Shown here in pieces: positions 47,689 through 59,391 of a stretch of DNA of 64,000 bases (positions are counted from its first letter, which is position 1; the number at the start of each line of letters is the position of its first letter). This DNA comes from Ferrimonas balearica DSM 9799 (GTDB lineage: Bacteria; Pseudomonadota; Gammaproteobacteria; Enterobacterales; Shewanellaceae). The stretch spans positions 2,131,139 through 2,195,138 of the forward strand of contig NC_014541.1 of the NCBI RefSeq assembly GCF_000148645.1. Direction: 5' to 3'. The position numbers were made by a program, and so were the translations under genes. The notes under the pieces are model-generated. The model ran no database searches and had not been told where the DNA came from. It saw only the letters and a list, made by a program, of their open reading frames with translations.

Positions 47689-48350
47689 TGACCATCCAGG
47701 GTGTTCTGTTCGATCTTGACGGTACCCTGCTGGATACCGCGTTAGACCTGGGCGCAGCGGCAAACCATGCGCTGCGTCGTTATGGCTATCCGGTGCTGTC
47801 TGAGGCCCACGCTTATCAGCACAGCTCCCACGGCAGTCGGGGCCTGTTGCGGGCGGCGTTGGGGGACCAGTTTGAGCGCACCGATTATGAGCCGCTTAAG
47901 GACGCGTTGCTGTCGGCTTACCTGTCGGCGCTCTGTGTCCACACCCAACCTTACGATGGCGTTCAGGAGTTGCTGCAGCGGCTCGAACAGCGCCAGTTGC
48001 CCTGGGGCATCGTCACCAACAAACCGGGTTGGCTGACCGACCCCCTGTTGGCCCAGCTGCCGTTGTTCTCGCAAAGTCGCATCAATATCAGTGGCGACAC
48101 GTTTGAGGTGGCAAAGCCTCATCCGAAGCCGTTGCTGGCGGCCGCTGAAGCGCTTGCCGTGGATCCCGGAGCCATATTGTACGTTGGGGATGCCGAGCGC
48201 GACATGCAGGCGGCCCAGGCGGCAGGCATGCGTGCCTGTGTAGCGCTATGGGGTTATCTAAGACCCGAAGATCAGCCCATGGCCTGGCCGGGTGACTGGT
48301 TCTGCACCAGCCCCTACGAGCTGGTCACCATGCTGGGTCTGAATGACTGA
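47688..48350 (+). CDS. gph: HAD-family phosphoglycolate phosphatase-like protein
   Basis: The 220-residue protein begins [20 protein letters not shown], with the HAD nucleophile Asp, followed by the Thr/Ser motif in WGIVTNKPGWLT and the acidic motif YVGDAERDMQAA. It belongs to the Gph/PGP branch that dephosphorylates 2-phosphoglycolate and sugar phosphates; the actual substrate is inferred. The ATG overlaps the ubiG stop, so the two are coupled, as in related genera. Confidence 0.88.
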   Translation: MTIQGVLFDLDGTLLDTALDLGAAANHALRRYGYPVLSEAHAYQHSSHGSRGLLRAALGDQFERTDYEPLKDALLSAYLSALCVHTQPYDGVQELLQRLEQRQLPWGIVTNKPGWLTDPLLAQLPLFSQSRINISGDTFEVAKPHPKPLLAAAEALAVDPGAILYVGDAERDMQAAQAAGMRACVALWGYLRPEDQPMAWPGDWFCTSPYELVTMLGLND

Positions 48351-48360
48351 GAAATACGCA

Positions 48361-48387
48361 AACGATCCGCTGGATCGTTTTTTTTTG
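48361..48387 (+). terminator. terminator of ubiG-gph
   Basis: AACGATCC and GGATCGTT pair around GCT and are followed by a long T-run. Confidence 0.9.
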
Positions 48388-48503
48388 CCGGGGCATTCCC
48401 ACACGGGGAAAAGGTGTGCTAGGGAAGCCATCGGGCCCACTGGCGCGGTTGGGGGGTTAGGCGCTACTAACCCCTTGCAGTTGGTCTCAGCTTACTCACA
48501 ATT

Positions 48504-48512
48504 TTGTCCACA
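48504..48512 (+). promoter_or_regulatory. DnaA-box-like site upstream of nrdA
   Basis: TTGTCCACA differs by one base from the DnaA box TTATCCACA. nrdA is regulated by DnaA in E. coli. A single nonamer is weak evidence. Confidence 0.35.
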
Positions 48513-48567
48513 GCCCCGGCTCTTGAATCGCCCCCCAAACCGCCCTATCTTGTAGTCATACTTTAAA

Positions 48568-48591
48568 GGTCACCTATATGTAGTGGTGACC
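48568..48591. promoter_or_regulatory. NrdR-like palindrome upstream of nrdA
   Basis: GGTCACC and GGTGACC flank a core, CTATATGTAG, so the centre CACCTATATGTAGTG resembles NrdR boxes (ACACTATATATAGTGT). NrdR represses ribonucleotide reductase genes. A second, weaker similarity (CCCTATCTTGTAGT, near 48544-48557) lies about 30 bp upstream, the usual box spacing. Confidence 0.65.
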
Positions 48592-48723
48592 AAACCAGCA
48601 AACACACAAGTCGGCACCGCTGTTTGGTTGCTCAGTCGCGCTCAGTGATGGAGAGTCGCGCAGCCAATACCGCGTCGCCGTTTTTTGTGTTTCAGGGATC
48701 AACCACGGACCAGAGCACAGGGC

Positions 48724-50997
48724 ATGAACAGTAACCTTCTCGTGACCAAACGAGACGGTCGGAAGGAACCGATCGATCTCGAAAAGATCCACCGCGTCAT
48801 CTATTGGGCCGCTATGGGGCTGGATAACGTTTCCGTTTCCCAGGTCGAGTTGGCTGCCCAAATCTACTTCTACGATGGCATCGAAACCGAAGCCATCCAC
48901 GAAACCCTCATCAAGGCTGCCGCTGACCTGATCAGCGCCGACAACCCTGACTACCAGTACCTGGCTGCCCGCCTCGCGGTTTTCCACCTGCGTAAGAAGG
49001 CGTTTGGCCAGTTTGAGCCGCCCCACCTGTATGACCACGTGACCAAGCTGGTTCAGGCTCGCCGTTATGATGAGCACCTGCTGGCGGATTACTCCCGGGA
49101 AGAGTTTGATGAGCTGAACGCCTACATCGATCACTGGCGTGATATGAAGTTCTCCTACGCGGCCATCAAGCAGCTTGAAGGCAAATACCTGGTGCAGAAC
49201 CGGGTTACCGGTGAGGTGTACGAGAGCGCCCAGTTCCTCTACATGCTGGTGGCGGCCTGCCTGTTTGCCGACTACCCGAAGGATGTGCGTCTTTCCTACG
49301 TCAAGCGGTTCTACGACGCCACCTCCAAGTTCAAGATCTCGCTGCCGACGCCGATCATGAGCGGCGTGCGCACTCCGACCCGTCAGTTCAGCTCCTGCGT
49401 ACTGATTGAGTGCGGTGACAGCCTCGATTCCATCAGCGCGACCTCGACTTCCATCGTGAAGTACGTGAGCCAGCGTGCCGGTATCGGTATCAATGCCGGT
49501 CGTATCCGCGCTCTGGGCAGCCCGATCCGTGGCGGTGAAGCGTTCCATACCGGTATGCTGCCGTTCCTTAAGCACTTCCAGACCGCAGTGAAATCCTGCT
49601 CTCAGGGCGGTGTACGCGGTGGTGCAGCCACCCTGTTCTACCCGCTGTGGCACCTTGAAGTGGAAGACCTGCTGGTACTGAAGAACAACCGCGGCACCGA
49701 CGCCAACCGTATCCGTCATATGGATTACGGCGTCCAGATTAACCGCGCCCTCTATCAGCGCCTGATCGAAGGTGGCGACATTACCCTGTTCTCGCCCTCT
49801 GACGTGCCCGGCCTGTACGACGCGTTCTTTGCCGACCAGGACGAGTTCGAGCGCCTGTACCAGCAGTACGAGCAGGACCCGTCCATTCGTAAAAAGACGG
49901 TCAAAGCCATCACCCTGTTCAGCCTGCTGATGCAGGAGCGTGCCTCCACCGGCCGCATCTACATCCAGCACGTTGACCACTGCAACACCCACAGCCCGTT
50001 CGATCCCAGAGTGGCGCCGGTGAAACAGTCCAACCTGTGCCTGGAGATTGCACTGCCGACCAAGCCGCTGTCCCATCCGGACGACGAAAACGGTGAGATC
50101 GCGCTGTGTACCCTGTCCGCGTTCAACCTGGGCGCCATCGAGCAACTGGACGAACTGGAAGAGATGGCGGACCTGGCGGTGCGCGCTCTGGACAGCCTGC
50201 TGGATTATCAGGATTACCCGATCAAAGCCGCCCGTATCAGCACCATGAACCGCCGTACCCTCGGTATCGGCGTGATCAACTTTGCCTACTACCTGGCCAA
50301 GAACGGTGCCCGCTACTCCGACGGCAGCGGCAACAACCTGACCCACAAAACCTTTGAGGCGATTCAGTACTACCTGCTGAAAGCGTCGGTTGGCCTGGCC
50401 AAAGAGAAAGGCGCCTGCCCGGCCTTTAATGAAACCACCTACAGCCAGGGTATCCTGCCGATCGACACCTACAAGAAGGCGCTGGATGCCATCTGTGATG
50501 AGCCGCTGCACCTGGATTGGGAAGGTCTGCGTGCCGAGATCCTGGAGCATGGCCTGCGTAACTCCACGCTGTCGGCATTGATGCCGTCCGAGACCTCCAG
50601 CCAGATCTCCAACGCCACCAACGGCATTGAGCCGCCCCGTGGCCTGGTGAGTGTCAAAGGCTCTAAAGACGGTGTGATGAAGCAGGTGGTGCCGGGCATC
50701 GAAACCCTGCGTGACCAGTACGAGCTGCTGTGGACCATCCCCAACAACACCGGTTACCTGCAGCTGGTTGGCCTGATGCAGAAGTTCGTCGACCAGGCGA
50801 TCTCCGCCAACACCAACTACGACCCGAGCCGCTACGAAGGCAATAAGATGCCGATGAAAGTGTTGCTGCAGGACCTGATGCTGGCGTACAAGTACGGCCT
50901 TAAGACCCTGTACTACCAGAACACCCGCGACGGCCAATCCGATAGCCAGAACAAGGCTGACGATAACGACTGCGCCGGCGGCGCCTGTAAGATCTAA
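48724..50997 (+). CDS. nrdA: class Ia ribonucleoside-diphosphate reductase, alpha subunit
   Basis: NrdA reduces ribonucleotides to deoxyribonucleotides with NrdB supplying the radical. The ATG at 48724 gives 757 residues starting [16 protein letters not shown], with an N-terminal ATP-cone domain, the catalytic segment [11 protein letters not shown], and the redox tail DCAGGACKI that passes electrons from thioredoxin. nrdB follows after 14 bp. An NrdR-like palindrome lies upstream. Confidence 0.97.
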   Translation: MNSNLLVTKRDGRKEPIDLEKIHRVIYWAAMGLDNVSVSQVELAAQIYFYDGIETEAIHETLIKAAADLISADNPDYQYLAARLAVFHLRKKAFGQFEPPHLYDHVTKLVQARRYDEHLLADYSREEFDELNAYIDHWRDMKFSYAAIKQLEGKYLVQNRVTGEVYESAQFLYMLVAACLFADYPKDVRLSYVKRFYDATSKFKISLPTPIMSGVRTPTRQFSSCVLIECGDSLDSISATSTSIVKYVSQRAGIGINAGRIRALGSPIRGGEAFHTGMLPFLKHFQTAVKSCSQGGVRGGAATLFYPLWHLEVEDLLVLKNNRGTDANRIRHMDYGVQINRALYQRLIEGGDITLFSPSDVPGLYDAFFADQDEFERLYQQYEQDPSIRKKTVKAITLFSLLMQERASTGRIYIQHVDHCNTHSPFDPRVAPVKQSNLCLEIALPTKPLSHPDDENGEIALCTLSAFNLGAIEQLDELEEMADLAVRALDSLLDYQDYPIKAARISTMNRRTLGIGVINFAYYLAKNGARYSDGSGNNLTHKTFEAIQYYLLKASVGLAKEKGACPAFNETTYSQGILPIDTYKKALDAICDEPLHLDWEGLRAEILEHGLRNSTLSALMPSETSSQISNATNGIEPPRGLVSVKGSKDGVMKQVVPGIETLRDQYELLWTIPNNTGYLQLVGLMQKFVDQAISANTNYDPSRYEGNKMPMKVLLQDLMLAYKYGLKTLYYQNTRDGQSDSQNKADDNDCAGGACKI

Positions 50998-51011
50998 GGG
51001 ATTCAGACACC

Positions 51012-52148
51012 ATGAGCCAACTTTACAGCACCTTCTCACGCACCCAGAACGACGCGCTCAAAGAGCCGATGTTCCTGGGCAACCCGGTGAACGTGGCCCG
51101 TTATGACCAGCAGAAGCACCGCATCTTCGAGGACCTGATCGAGAAGCAACTCTCCTTCTTCTGGCGTCCGGAAGAGGTGGATGTGACTCAGGATCGCATC
51201 GACTACAACGCGCTGCCGGACCATGAGAAGCACATCTTTATCTCGAACCTGAAGTACCAGACCCTGCTGGATTCCATCCAGGGCCGCAGCCCCAACGTGG
51301 CGCTGCTGCCCCTGGTGTCTCTGCCGGAACTGGAAACCTGGATCGAGACCTGGTCGTTCTACGAGACCATCCACAGCCGCTCCTACACCCACATCATTCG
51401 CAACATCGTGAATGACCCGGGCGTGGTGTTTGACGACATCGTGGTCAACGAAGAGATCCAGAAGCGCGCCAGCGATATCTCCCAGTACTACGACGACCTG
51501 ATCCACACCACTCAGCTCTACCAGCAGTTTGGTGAAGGCACCCACGACATCAACGGCAACAAGGTGACGCTGACCCTGCGTGGTCTGAAGAAGAAGCTCT
51601 ACCTGTGCCTGATGTCCGTCAATGTGCTGGAAGCCGTGCGCTTCTACGTCAGCTTCGCCTGCTCGTTCGCCTTTGCCGAGCGCAAGCTGATGGAGGGTAA
51701 CGCCAAGATCATCCGCTTTATCGCCCGCGATGAGCAGCTGCACCTGGTCGGCACCCAGCACATGATCAACCTGATGGCTGACGGTCGCGATGACCCGGAG
51801 ATGGCGGAGATCGCCATTGAGTGTCACAGCGAATCCATTGAGATCTTCCGTCGCGCTGCCGAGCAGGAGAAAGCCTGGGCGAGCTACCTGTTCAAAGACG
51901 GCTCCATGCTGGGCCTGAACAAGCAGATCATCGAAGACTATGTTGAGTTCATCACCAACGAACGCATGGCCGGCATTGGTCTGCCGCCGCTGTTCGACAA
52001 GCGCAGTAACCCGCTGCCCTGGATGAGCACCTGGCTGGAAAGCGACACCGTACAAGTGGCGCCGCAGGAGGTGGAAGTGTCCTCCTACCTGACCAACCAG
52101 ATCGACAACAACCTCTCCACCGGAGACCTCAAGGACTTTGAGCTCTGA
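51012..52148 (+). CDS. nrdB: class Ia ribonucleoside-diphosphate reductase, beta subunit
   Basis: NrdB holds the di-iron centre and tyrosyl radical needed by NrdA. The 378-residue protein is the usual length. The radical Tyr is in [14 protein letters not shown], with iron ligands in DFVEF-like and [12 protein letters not shown] segments. It starts 14 bp after nrdA and overlaps yfaE (TGATG). Confidence 0.97.
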   Translation: MSQLYSTFSRTQNDALKEPMFLGNPVNVARYDQQKHRIFEDLIEKQLSFFWRPEEVDVTQDRIDYNALPDHEKHIFISNLKYQTLLDSIQGRSPNVALLPLVSLPELETWIETWSFYETIHSRSYTHIIRNIVNDPGVVFDDIVVNEEIQKRASDISQYYDDLIHTTQLYQQFGEGTHDINGNKVTLTLRGLKKKLYLCLMSVNVLEAVRFYVSFACSFAFAERKLMEGNAKIIRFIARDEQLHLVGTQHMINLMADGRDDPEMAEIAIECHSESIEIFRRAAEQEKAWASYLFKDGSMLGLNKQIIEDYVEFITNERMAGIGLPPLFDKRSNPLPWMSTWLESDTVQVAPQEVEVSSYLTNQIDNNLSTGDLKDFEL

Positions 52149-52390
52149 TGGCGCGAGTCACCCTGGCGGATGGGCAAGAGCTCGTTCACCAGGATGATCG
52201 CACACCGCTGCTGCGCAGCCTGGAGAGTCATGGCCATTACAGTGAGTGCCGCAATGGCTATTGCGGAGCCTGTAAAACGGTGTTGGCCAAAGGCAAAGTC
52301 AAATACCTGACTGAGCCAATGGCCTACCTCCGGCCCGGGCAGATCCTGCCCTGCTGTTGCGTGCCGGATGGCGACATCGAACTGGCTTAA
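52148..52390 (+). CDS. yfaE: 2Fe-2S ferredoxin YfaE, NrdB cofactor maintenance
   Basis: YfaE supplies electrons to rebuild the NrdB di-iron cofactor. The 80-residue protein has the plant-type ferredoxin motif CRNGYCGACK and a fourth cysteine in ILPCCCVPDG. It is the third gene of nrdA-nrdB-yfaE and overlaps nrdB by one base. A terminator follows. Confidence 0.93.
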   Translation: MARVTLADGQELVHQDDRTPLLRSLESHGHYSECRNGYCGACKTVLAKGKVKYLTEPMAYLRPGQILPCCCVPDGDIELA

Positions 52391-52394
52391 TGCA

Positions 52395-52421
52395 AACCGC
52401 GCCTCAGGGCGCGGTTTTTTG
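52395..52421. terminator. terminator of nrdAB-yfaE, shared with the convergent VOC gene
   Basis: AACCGCGCC and GGCGCGGTT pair and are followed by a six-base T-run on the plus strand. The hairpin overlaps the end of the VOC gene. Confidence 0.85.
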
Positions 52422-52886
52422 TTGCTTGCTCTGCAGGAACTCATCAAAGCGTTGCTGAATCTCCGCTTCGGTCAGATCCTCTTTGTGAGTGGCCAGGGTC
52501 CAGACGTGGCCGAACGGGTCTTCCAGCGTTCCGGCCCGATCGCCATAGAACTGATCCTCCACCGGCCGCAACGCTTTAGCGCCCGCGGTAACGGCCCTTT
52601 GATACACCGCGTCGACATTGGCCACATAGAGGCAGAACGAGACCGGGGTCCCGCCATAATGAGCCGGCGCATGAAACCCCATGTCAGGAAACTCATCCGC
52701 CAACATCAGCGTGCTGTCGCCAATGGCCATCTCCGCGTGCCCGACCCGGCCATCCGGCATCGACAACACCATAGTGGTCACGGCACCAAACACCGTCTCG
52801 TAGTACGTCATGGCGGCTTTGGCATCGTCCACGACCAGATAGGCGTTGAGTTGGGAACCGGTGGGAGAGAAGTGCACATCGCTCAT
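52404..52886 (-). CDS. VOC-superfamily protein, PhnB/glyoxalase-like
   Basis: The ATG at 52886 gives a 160-residue protein starting MSDVHFSPTGSQLNAYLVVDD; a longer in-frame extension is unlikely. It has the two beta-alpha-beta-beta-beta modules of the vicinal oxygen chelate fold, with LEDPFGHVWTLATHKEDL near the end, typical of PhnB-like (3-demethylubiquinone-related) members. Substrate and metal are unknown. An antibiotic-resistance role is not implied. Confidence 0.82.
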   Translation of the reverse strand: MSDVHFSPTGSQLNAYLVVDDAKAAMTYYETVFGAVTTMVLSMPDGRVGHAEMAIGDSTLMLADEFPDMGFHAPAHYGGTPVSFCLYVANVDAVYQRAVTAGAKALRPVEDQFYGDRAGTLEDPFGHVWTLATHKEDLTEAEIQQRFDEFLQSKQQKTAP

Positions 52887-52952
52887 AGACCACTCCAATT
52901 TGGCTGCATTGGACTCTATCAGGTATGGCAGAGCCCGCCGCAAACCACAAAA

Positions 52953-52975
52953 AAGCCCCGGCATAACCGGGGCTT
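52953..52975 (-). terminator. terminator of fadH
   Basis: AAGCCCCGG and CCGGGGCTT pair around CATAA, with an A-rich left flank giving a T-run on the minus strand. Confidence 0.85.
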
Positions 52976-52992
52976 CTTGATAGGGCTGAAAC

Positions 52993-55032
<2,040 letters not shown>

Positions 55033-55190
55033 TTAAACGTTTGTCCTAGACTATATCGACGTGACGGCCATCACAAGTCGCTCGCCGCCCTGCAATCATA
55101 TAAACCCTTACAAATGGAAGGAAATTCACCCTCCCGCAATCCAGTCGCATGAGATAGCATAAGGGTGAGACACTCTACGGAAGGCAAGGT

Positions 55191-57026
55191 ATGTCGACAC
55201 AACCTTCACTGTTTAAACGATTTTTTCGTTTTATCGCCAGCTTGTTGAACACCACCCGCAAGGTGATCGTCAACCTGGTATTCTTCGCGGTGCTCGCCGT
55301 AGTTATCGTCGCCATGACCGGCGACGAGCTTGAGCCCGTGCCCGATGGTGGTGCTTTGGTCATCAAACTGGATGGCATCCTGGTGGAGCAGAAACGCCCA
55401 CTGGATCCCATCGAGCTGATTACCGGTCAGAGCAGCGATGAGCCTAAGGAGATCCTGATGGCCGACCTGCTGCTGGCCATTGAGGAAGCCGCCGCCGACG
55501 ATCGCATCACCGGCATCGTCCTGAAACCCGGTCAACTGAGTGGCGGTTTATCCAAGCTTCAGGAGATCGGCAAGGCTCTGCAAGCCTTTCAGCAAACCGG
55601 TAAACCGGTTATCGCTCAGGCCGGCTGGCTCGACCAGGGCAACTACCTGGTGGCCAGTTTTGCCGACGAGATTCAGCTGAATCCGGGTGGCGTGGTGTCC
55701 ATTGATGGATTTGGCATCTACCAGGTCTACTTCAAGGAAGCCCTGGCCAAACTGAAGATCAATACCCACCTGTTCCGCGTTGGTAAGTACAAGTCCTTTG
55801 CTGAGCCCTACACCCGGGACAGCATGTCCGACGAGGCCAAAGAGGCCAACATCGCGGTACTCGATGACCTTTGGGGCGCCTACGTCACCACGGTGGCACA
55901 AAACCGGGACATTGACCCGGCTCTGCTGGCTCCCAGCCTGGACAGCCTGAACGCTCAACTGGAAGCGGTGGGCGGCGACATGGCGAAATTGGCGCTTAAC
56001 ACCGGCCTGGTGGATGCGCTGATGACCGACATCGAGATGCGCGATCGCCTGATGGAGGAGTTTGGGACTGAGCCTGACGACGAGCACGCCATCAAAGCCA
56101 TCGGTCTGAACGGCTATCTGGCCCACGTTCGCCCCATGCTTGATGTACAGGGTGATAACCAGATCGCGGTTGTCGTCGCCAAGGGCACCATTCTCAATGG
56201 TGACCAACCGGCCGGCACCATCGGCGGCGTCAGCACCTCACGCCTGCTGCGGGAAGCCCGTCAGGATGAGAAGGTAAAAGCCGTGGTGCTGCGGGTGGAC
56301 AGTGGTGGCGGCAGTGCCTACGCCTCTGAGCAGATCCGCCAGGAAGTCCTGGCTCTGCAGGCCGCGGGTAAACCGGTTATTGCGTCCATGGGCTCAGTGG
56401 CCGCCTCCGGTGGCTACTGGATCTCCGCCAATGCCGACCGCATCTTTGCCCAGCCGACCACCATCACCGGTTCCATCGGCATCATTGGCCTTATCACCAC
56501 CTTTGAGGACAGCGCCGCTGCCGTCGGGGTGTACGCCGATGGCGTGGGCACCACCGAAATGGCCGGACTGAGTGTCCTGCGCCCCCTCCCCGATGGCTTC
56601 AAGCGCATCGTGCAACAGGGTCTCGATAAGGGCTACCAGGATTTTATCCAGCTGGTTTCCAGCGCCCGTGACCTTCCCCTGGAGCAGGTCGACAACATCG
56701 CACAGGGTCGCATCTGGAGCGGTAAAGCCGCCCTGGACCTGGGGCTGGTGGACGAAATGGGTGACCTGGAAGCGGCCATCACCAGTGCCGCAGCACTGGC
56801 CCAGCTCGAGCAGTACGAGACCCGGGTGATTGGCCCGACTCTGAGCCCCGAGCAGGAGATGCTGCAGCAGATCTTCGGCGCCGCTCAGGCCTACCTGCCC
56901 CAGGTTGAAACGCCGGCCTGGCAGAAAGTGCTGAACAGCCTGACCGCGCCACTGCAGGCTCAGCTGAGTCTGGACGACCCCAATTCTCGTTACCTGCTCT
57001 GCCTTGAGTGTGACGCATTGAACTGA
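55191..57026 (+). CDS. sppA: signal peptide peptidase SppA, 67-kDa type
   Basis: SppA degrades cleaved signal peptides at the inner membrane. The 611-residue protein has an N-terminal membrane helix (about 20-42) and two S49 protease halves. The catalytic lysine lies in RVGKYKSFAEPYTR and the serine in GSVAASGGYWISA, as in E. coli SppA (618 aa). A hairpin terminator follows, then ansA, the same neighbour order as in E. coli. Confidence 0.96.
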   Translation: MSTQPSLFKRFFRFIASLLNTTRKVIVNLVFFAVLAVVIVAMTGDELEPVPDGGALVIKLDGILVEQKRPLDPIELITGQSSDEPKEILMADLLLAIEEAAADDRITGIVLKPGQLSGGLSKLQEIGKALQAFQQTGKPVIAQAGWLDQGNYLVASFADEIQLNPGGVVSIDGFGIYQVYFKEALAKLKINTHLFRVGKYKSFAEPYTRDSMSDEAKEANIAVLDDLWGAYVTTVAQNRDIDPALLAPSLDSLNAQLEAVGGDMAKLALNTGLVDALMTDIEMRDRLMEEFGTEPDDEHAIKAIGLNGYLAHVRPMLDVQGDNQIAVVVAKGTILNGDQPAGTIGGVSTSRLLREARQDEKVKAVVLRVDSGGGSAYASEQIRQEVLALQAAGKPVIASMGSVAASGGYWISANADRIFAQPTTITGSIGIIGLITTFEDSAAAVGVYADGVGTTEMAGLSVLRPLPDGFKRIVQQGLDKGYQDFIQLVSSARDLPLEQVDNIAQGRIWSGKAALDLGLVDEMGDLEAAITSAAALAQLEQYETRVIGPTLSPEQEMLQQIFGAAQAYLPQVETPAWQKVLNSLTAPLQAQLSLDDPNSRYLLCLECDALN

Positions 57027-57043
57027 GTCGAAAATCCTGACCC

Positions 57044-57072
57044 AAAGCCCGGCCCCTGCCGGGCTTTCTTTT
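57044..57072 (+). terminator. terminator of sppA
   Basis: AAAGCCCGG and CCGGGCTTT pair around CCCCTG, followed by CTTTT. Confidence 0.8.
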
Positions 57073-57124
57073 GCCTGTCCCGCCGCTATAATCGCGCCAA
57101 CAGCACGACCAAAGAGTCCTGAAC

Positions 57125-58135
57125 ATGCAAAGAAAACGGATCTACGTGGCCTATACCGGCGGTACCATCGGTATGCAGCGCACCGAAAACGGCTACGCGC
57201 CAGTGGCGGGCTTTTTAACGGAAAGCGTGAACGCCAATCCGGAGTTTCATCGCGCCGAAATGCCGGAGTTCGAGATCCACGAATATGACCAGTTGATCGA
57301 CAGCTCCAATATGAGCCCGCACGACTGGCAGCAGATCGCCGATGACATCCAGGCCCACTACGACCAGTTTGACGGCTTTGTGATTCTCCATGGTACTGAC
57401 ACCATGGCATTCACCGCCTCCGCCCTCTCCTTTATGCTTGAGGGGCTGGAGAAGCCGGTGATCGTGACCGGTTCACAGATCCCATTGGCTCAACTGCGTT
57501 CCGACGGCCAGCAAAACCTGCTGAATGCCCTCTACATCGCCGCCAACTACCCCATTGCAGAAGTGTGCCTGTTCTTCAATAACACACTGCTGCGCGGTAA
57601 CCGCAGCACGAAGGTTCACGCCGATGGTTTCGCGGCCTTTGACAGCCCGAACCTGAAGCCCCTGCTGGAAGCGGGCATCGAGATCCGCCTTGGTGGCGTT
57701 ACCCTGGCCGAACCGACCGGCAAACCGCTTCAGGTGCACCGAATTACCCCGCAGCCCATTGGCGTGGTGACCCTCTACCCCGGCATCAGCACCGAGGTGA
57801 TTGCCAATCTGCTGCAGCAGCCGGTCAAAGCCCTGATCCTGCTCTCCTTCGGCGTCGGTAACGCCCCTGAGCGGGAAGACCTGCTGTCGTTGCTGAACCA
57901 GGCGAAGGAACGGGAGATCATGGTGGTGAACCTGACCCAATGTCTGCAGGGCAAGGTGAACATGGCCGGTTACGCGACCGGTAACGCCCTGTCACGCTGT
58001 GGCGTCATCAGCGGGTTTGATATGACCACCGAAGCAGCCTTGGCCAAACTGCACTACCTGCTGTCACAGCCACTGAGCTTCGCCGAGCGCTGCGAAATGA
58101 TGCAGCAACCGCTGCGAGGCGAGCTGAGCCAGTAA
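57125..58135 (+). CDS. ansA: cytoplasmic L-asparaginase I
   Basis: AnsA hydrolyses asparagine to aspartate and ammonia. The 336-residue protein begins with YVAYTGGTIGMQRTENGY, holding the first catalytic Thr, and has HGTDTMAFTASAL with the second. There is no signal peptide, so it is the cytoplasmic type I enzyme (338 aa in E. coli). A strong terminator follows. Confidence 0.95.
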   Translation: MQRKRIYVAYTGGTIGMQRTENGYAPVAGFLTESVNANPEFHRAEMPEFEIHEYDQLIDSSNMSPHDWQQIADDIQAHYDQFDGFVILHGTDTMAFTASALSFMLEGLEKPVIVTGSQIPLAQLRSDGQQNLLNALYIAANYPIAEVCLFFNNTLLRGNRSTKVHADGFAAFDSPNLKPLLEAGIEIRLGGVTLAEPTGKPLQVHRITPQPIGVVTLYPGISTEVIANLLQQPVKALILLSFGVGNAPEREDLLSLLNQAKEREIMVVNLTQCLQGKVNMAGYATGNALSRCGVISGFDMTTEAALAKLHYLLSQPLSFAERCEMMQQPLRGELSQ

Positions 58136-58136
58136 C

Positions 58137-58164
58137 AAAAAAGGCGCCTGAGGCGCCTTTTTTT
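58137..58164. terminator. bidirectional terminator between ansA and yeaC
   Basis: GGCGCC (58143-58148) and GGCGCC (58152-58157) pair around TGA, with A's before and seven T's after. Confidence 0.9.
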
Positions 58165-58435
58165 ATTCCGGTTTGATGCGCGCTAATGGCGCTTCTTTAA
58201 ACTGGCGCTTCAGTTCCGCCTTGGACAGGTGGATGATGTTGCCATCAGGGCCAACCGTCAGGTGCTGGTCCTGGTTCGCGTGTTTTGCCTGCCAGGCGAT
58301 CACCGCCTGCATGGCGGAGTCACGCTGCTGCTCAGACAACACCGTGCCATCGGGCCATTTGCCAGTTTCAACGCCAGCCTGCAGCCGTGCCACCAGTTCC
58401 GGGGTGAGGCTATCCACCATCGCTTGCCAGTTCAT
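58163..58435 (-). CDS. yeaC: YeaC-like protein (DUF1315)
   Basis: The 90-residue protein starts MNWQAMVDSLTPELVARL and has GKWPDGTVLSEQQRDSAMQ and WQAKHANQDQHLTV, the pattern of E. coli YeaC. Function is unknown. It overlaps the upstream zinc-ribbon gene by four bases. Neighbours ansA and GAPDH are the same in other gammaproteobacteria. Confidence 0.9.
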   Translation of the reverse strand: MNWQAMVDSLTPELVARLQAGVETGKWPDGTVLSEQQRDSAMQAVIAWQAKHANQDQHLTVGPDGNIIHLSKAELKRQFKEAPLARIKPE

Positions 58436-58758
58436 CCTTTACTCCTTTTTGCCAGCACGATGCGAACCCGGGTGATCAGGTAACCCACAAAGCCCGCGGA
58501 CATCAGGCCAATACCAGCCGGAGCGCGCCAGCCATCTGCGGCCTCACCACCCCACCACCACAGTGCGAAGCCGCCGACAAAGGCAAACAGCGCGATAAAG
58601 CTGTGGGTCATCAAACTCTGATTGTGTTTGATCTGGCGGATCCTCGCAGCACGTTCCAGCGATTCCGGATCATCGGTACGGGCAAACTGGCAGTGGGGAC
58701 AGAACGGGGCTTTGTCTGAGATGCGTTTCGCGCATGACGGACAGTGTATCAACGCCAT
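58432..58758 (-). CDS. membrane protein with N-terminal zinc ribbon
   Basis: The 108-residue protein starts with two CxxC pairs (CPSCAKRISDKAPFCPHC), which should bind zinc, then a charged segment and two membrane helices (about 52-70 and 80-97). The function is unknown. It overlaps yeaC by ATGA. Confidence 0.78.
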   Translation of the reverse strand: MALIHCPSCAKRISDKAPFCPHCQFARTDDPESLERAARIRQIKHNQSLMTHSFIALFAFVGGFALWWWGGEAADGWRAPAGIGLMSAGFVGYLITRVRIVLAKRSKG

Positions 58759-58832
58759 TGGGCACTCCCTGTTGATGTTGGTCGGCCCACTATAGGGCCG
58801 ACGGCAGTTTCAGTAAAGCGTGCGATGGATCA

Positions 58833-59318
58833 CTAAACGCCATACCAGGCCAGGTAGAGACGTAAGGCCCAACCGGGCAGGTAGCCAACACGGCGGGCCA
58901 GTACGCTGCCCTCTTCGTCCACGATAACGTAAGCAGGGAACGCCGGTACCTGATAGTCCCGGGCCAACTGGTTATTGCCCAGCCAGACCGGTCCCAGTTC
59001 AGGGTGCCCGTCAAGAAATTCAGCCACCTCAGCCCGGTCTTCAAAAGAGAGTGCCACCAAGTGAACCGCCCTGCCGGATTCACGCAGTGCGTCCACATGA
59101 TCAATGGTCAGGTCACAGATCTGGCACCAGGGGGCGAACAGGTAGAGCAACTGGCGCTGTCCGGCTTGAGGTAACGCCTGACTGCCTCCCTCCCATCCCG
59201 CCACGATGGCATGAGGGGCAGGCTCCCCCACCGGTGTCATGGCCAGCCCACGCAGCCAGCCGCCACCCCAGATGGCGAGTCCCAGAATGACAACCCAGAT
59301 AACGCCCTGTTTCAGCAT
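58833..59318 (-). CDS. thioredoxin-like membrane-anchored protein (TlpA-type)
   Basis: The ATG at 59318 gives 161 residues with an N-terminal membrane anchor (about 5-25) and a periplasmic thioredoxin fold. The redox site is APWCQICD, a CxxC, and the cis-Pro lies in VPAFPAYVIVDEEG. It probably reduces or oxidises disulfides in the periplasm; the partner is unknown. It sits alone downstream of the GAPDH terminator. Confidence 0.85.
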   Translation of the reverse strand: MLKQGVIWVVILGLAIWGGGWLRGLAMTPVGEPAPHAIVAGWEGGSQALPQAGQRQLLYLFAPWCQICDLTIDHVDALRESGRAVHLVALSFEDRAEVAEFLDGHPELGPVWLGNNQLARDYQVPAFPAYVIVDEEGSVLARRVGYLPGWALRLYLAWYGV

Positions 59319-59335
59319 AAAAGGCTCTCCCGAAA

Positions 59336-59369
59336 ACAAAAAAATCCAGCCCCGTTACCGAGGCTGGAT
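59336..59369 (-). terminator. terminator of the long GAPDH gene
   Basis: ATCCAGCC (59344-59351) and GGCTGGAT (59362-59369) pair, and the minus strand continues into seven T's. Confidence 0.85.
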
Positions 59370-59391
59370 AGTGCTGCTCAGAACGGGACGG

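Noticed and set aside
48574-51039. An 821-codon open frame on the minus strand
   Set aside because: It is antisense to nrdA and lacks any motif; nrdA is certain.
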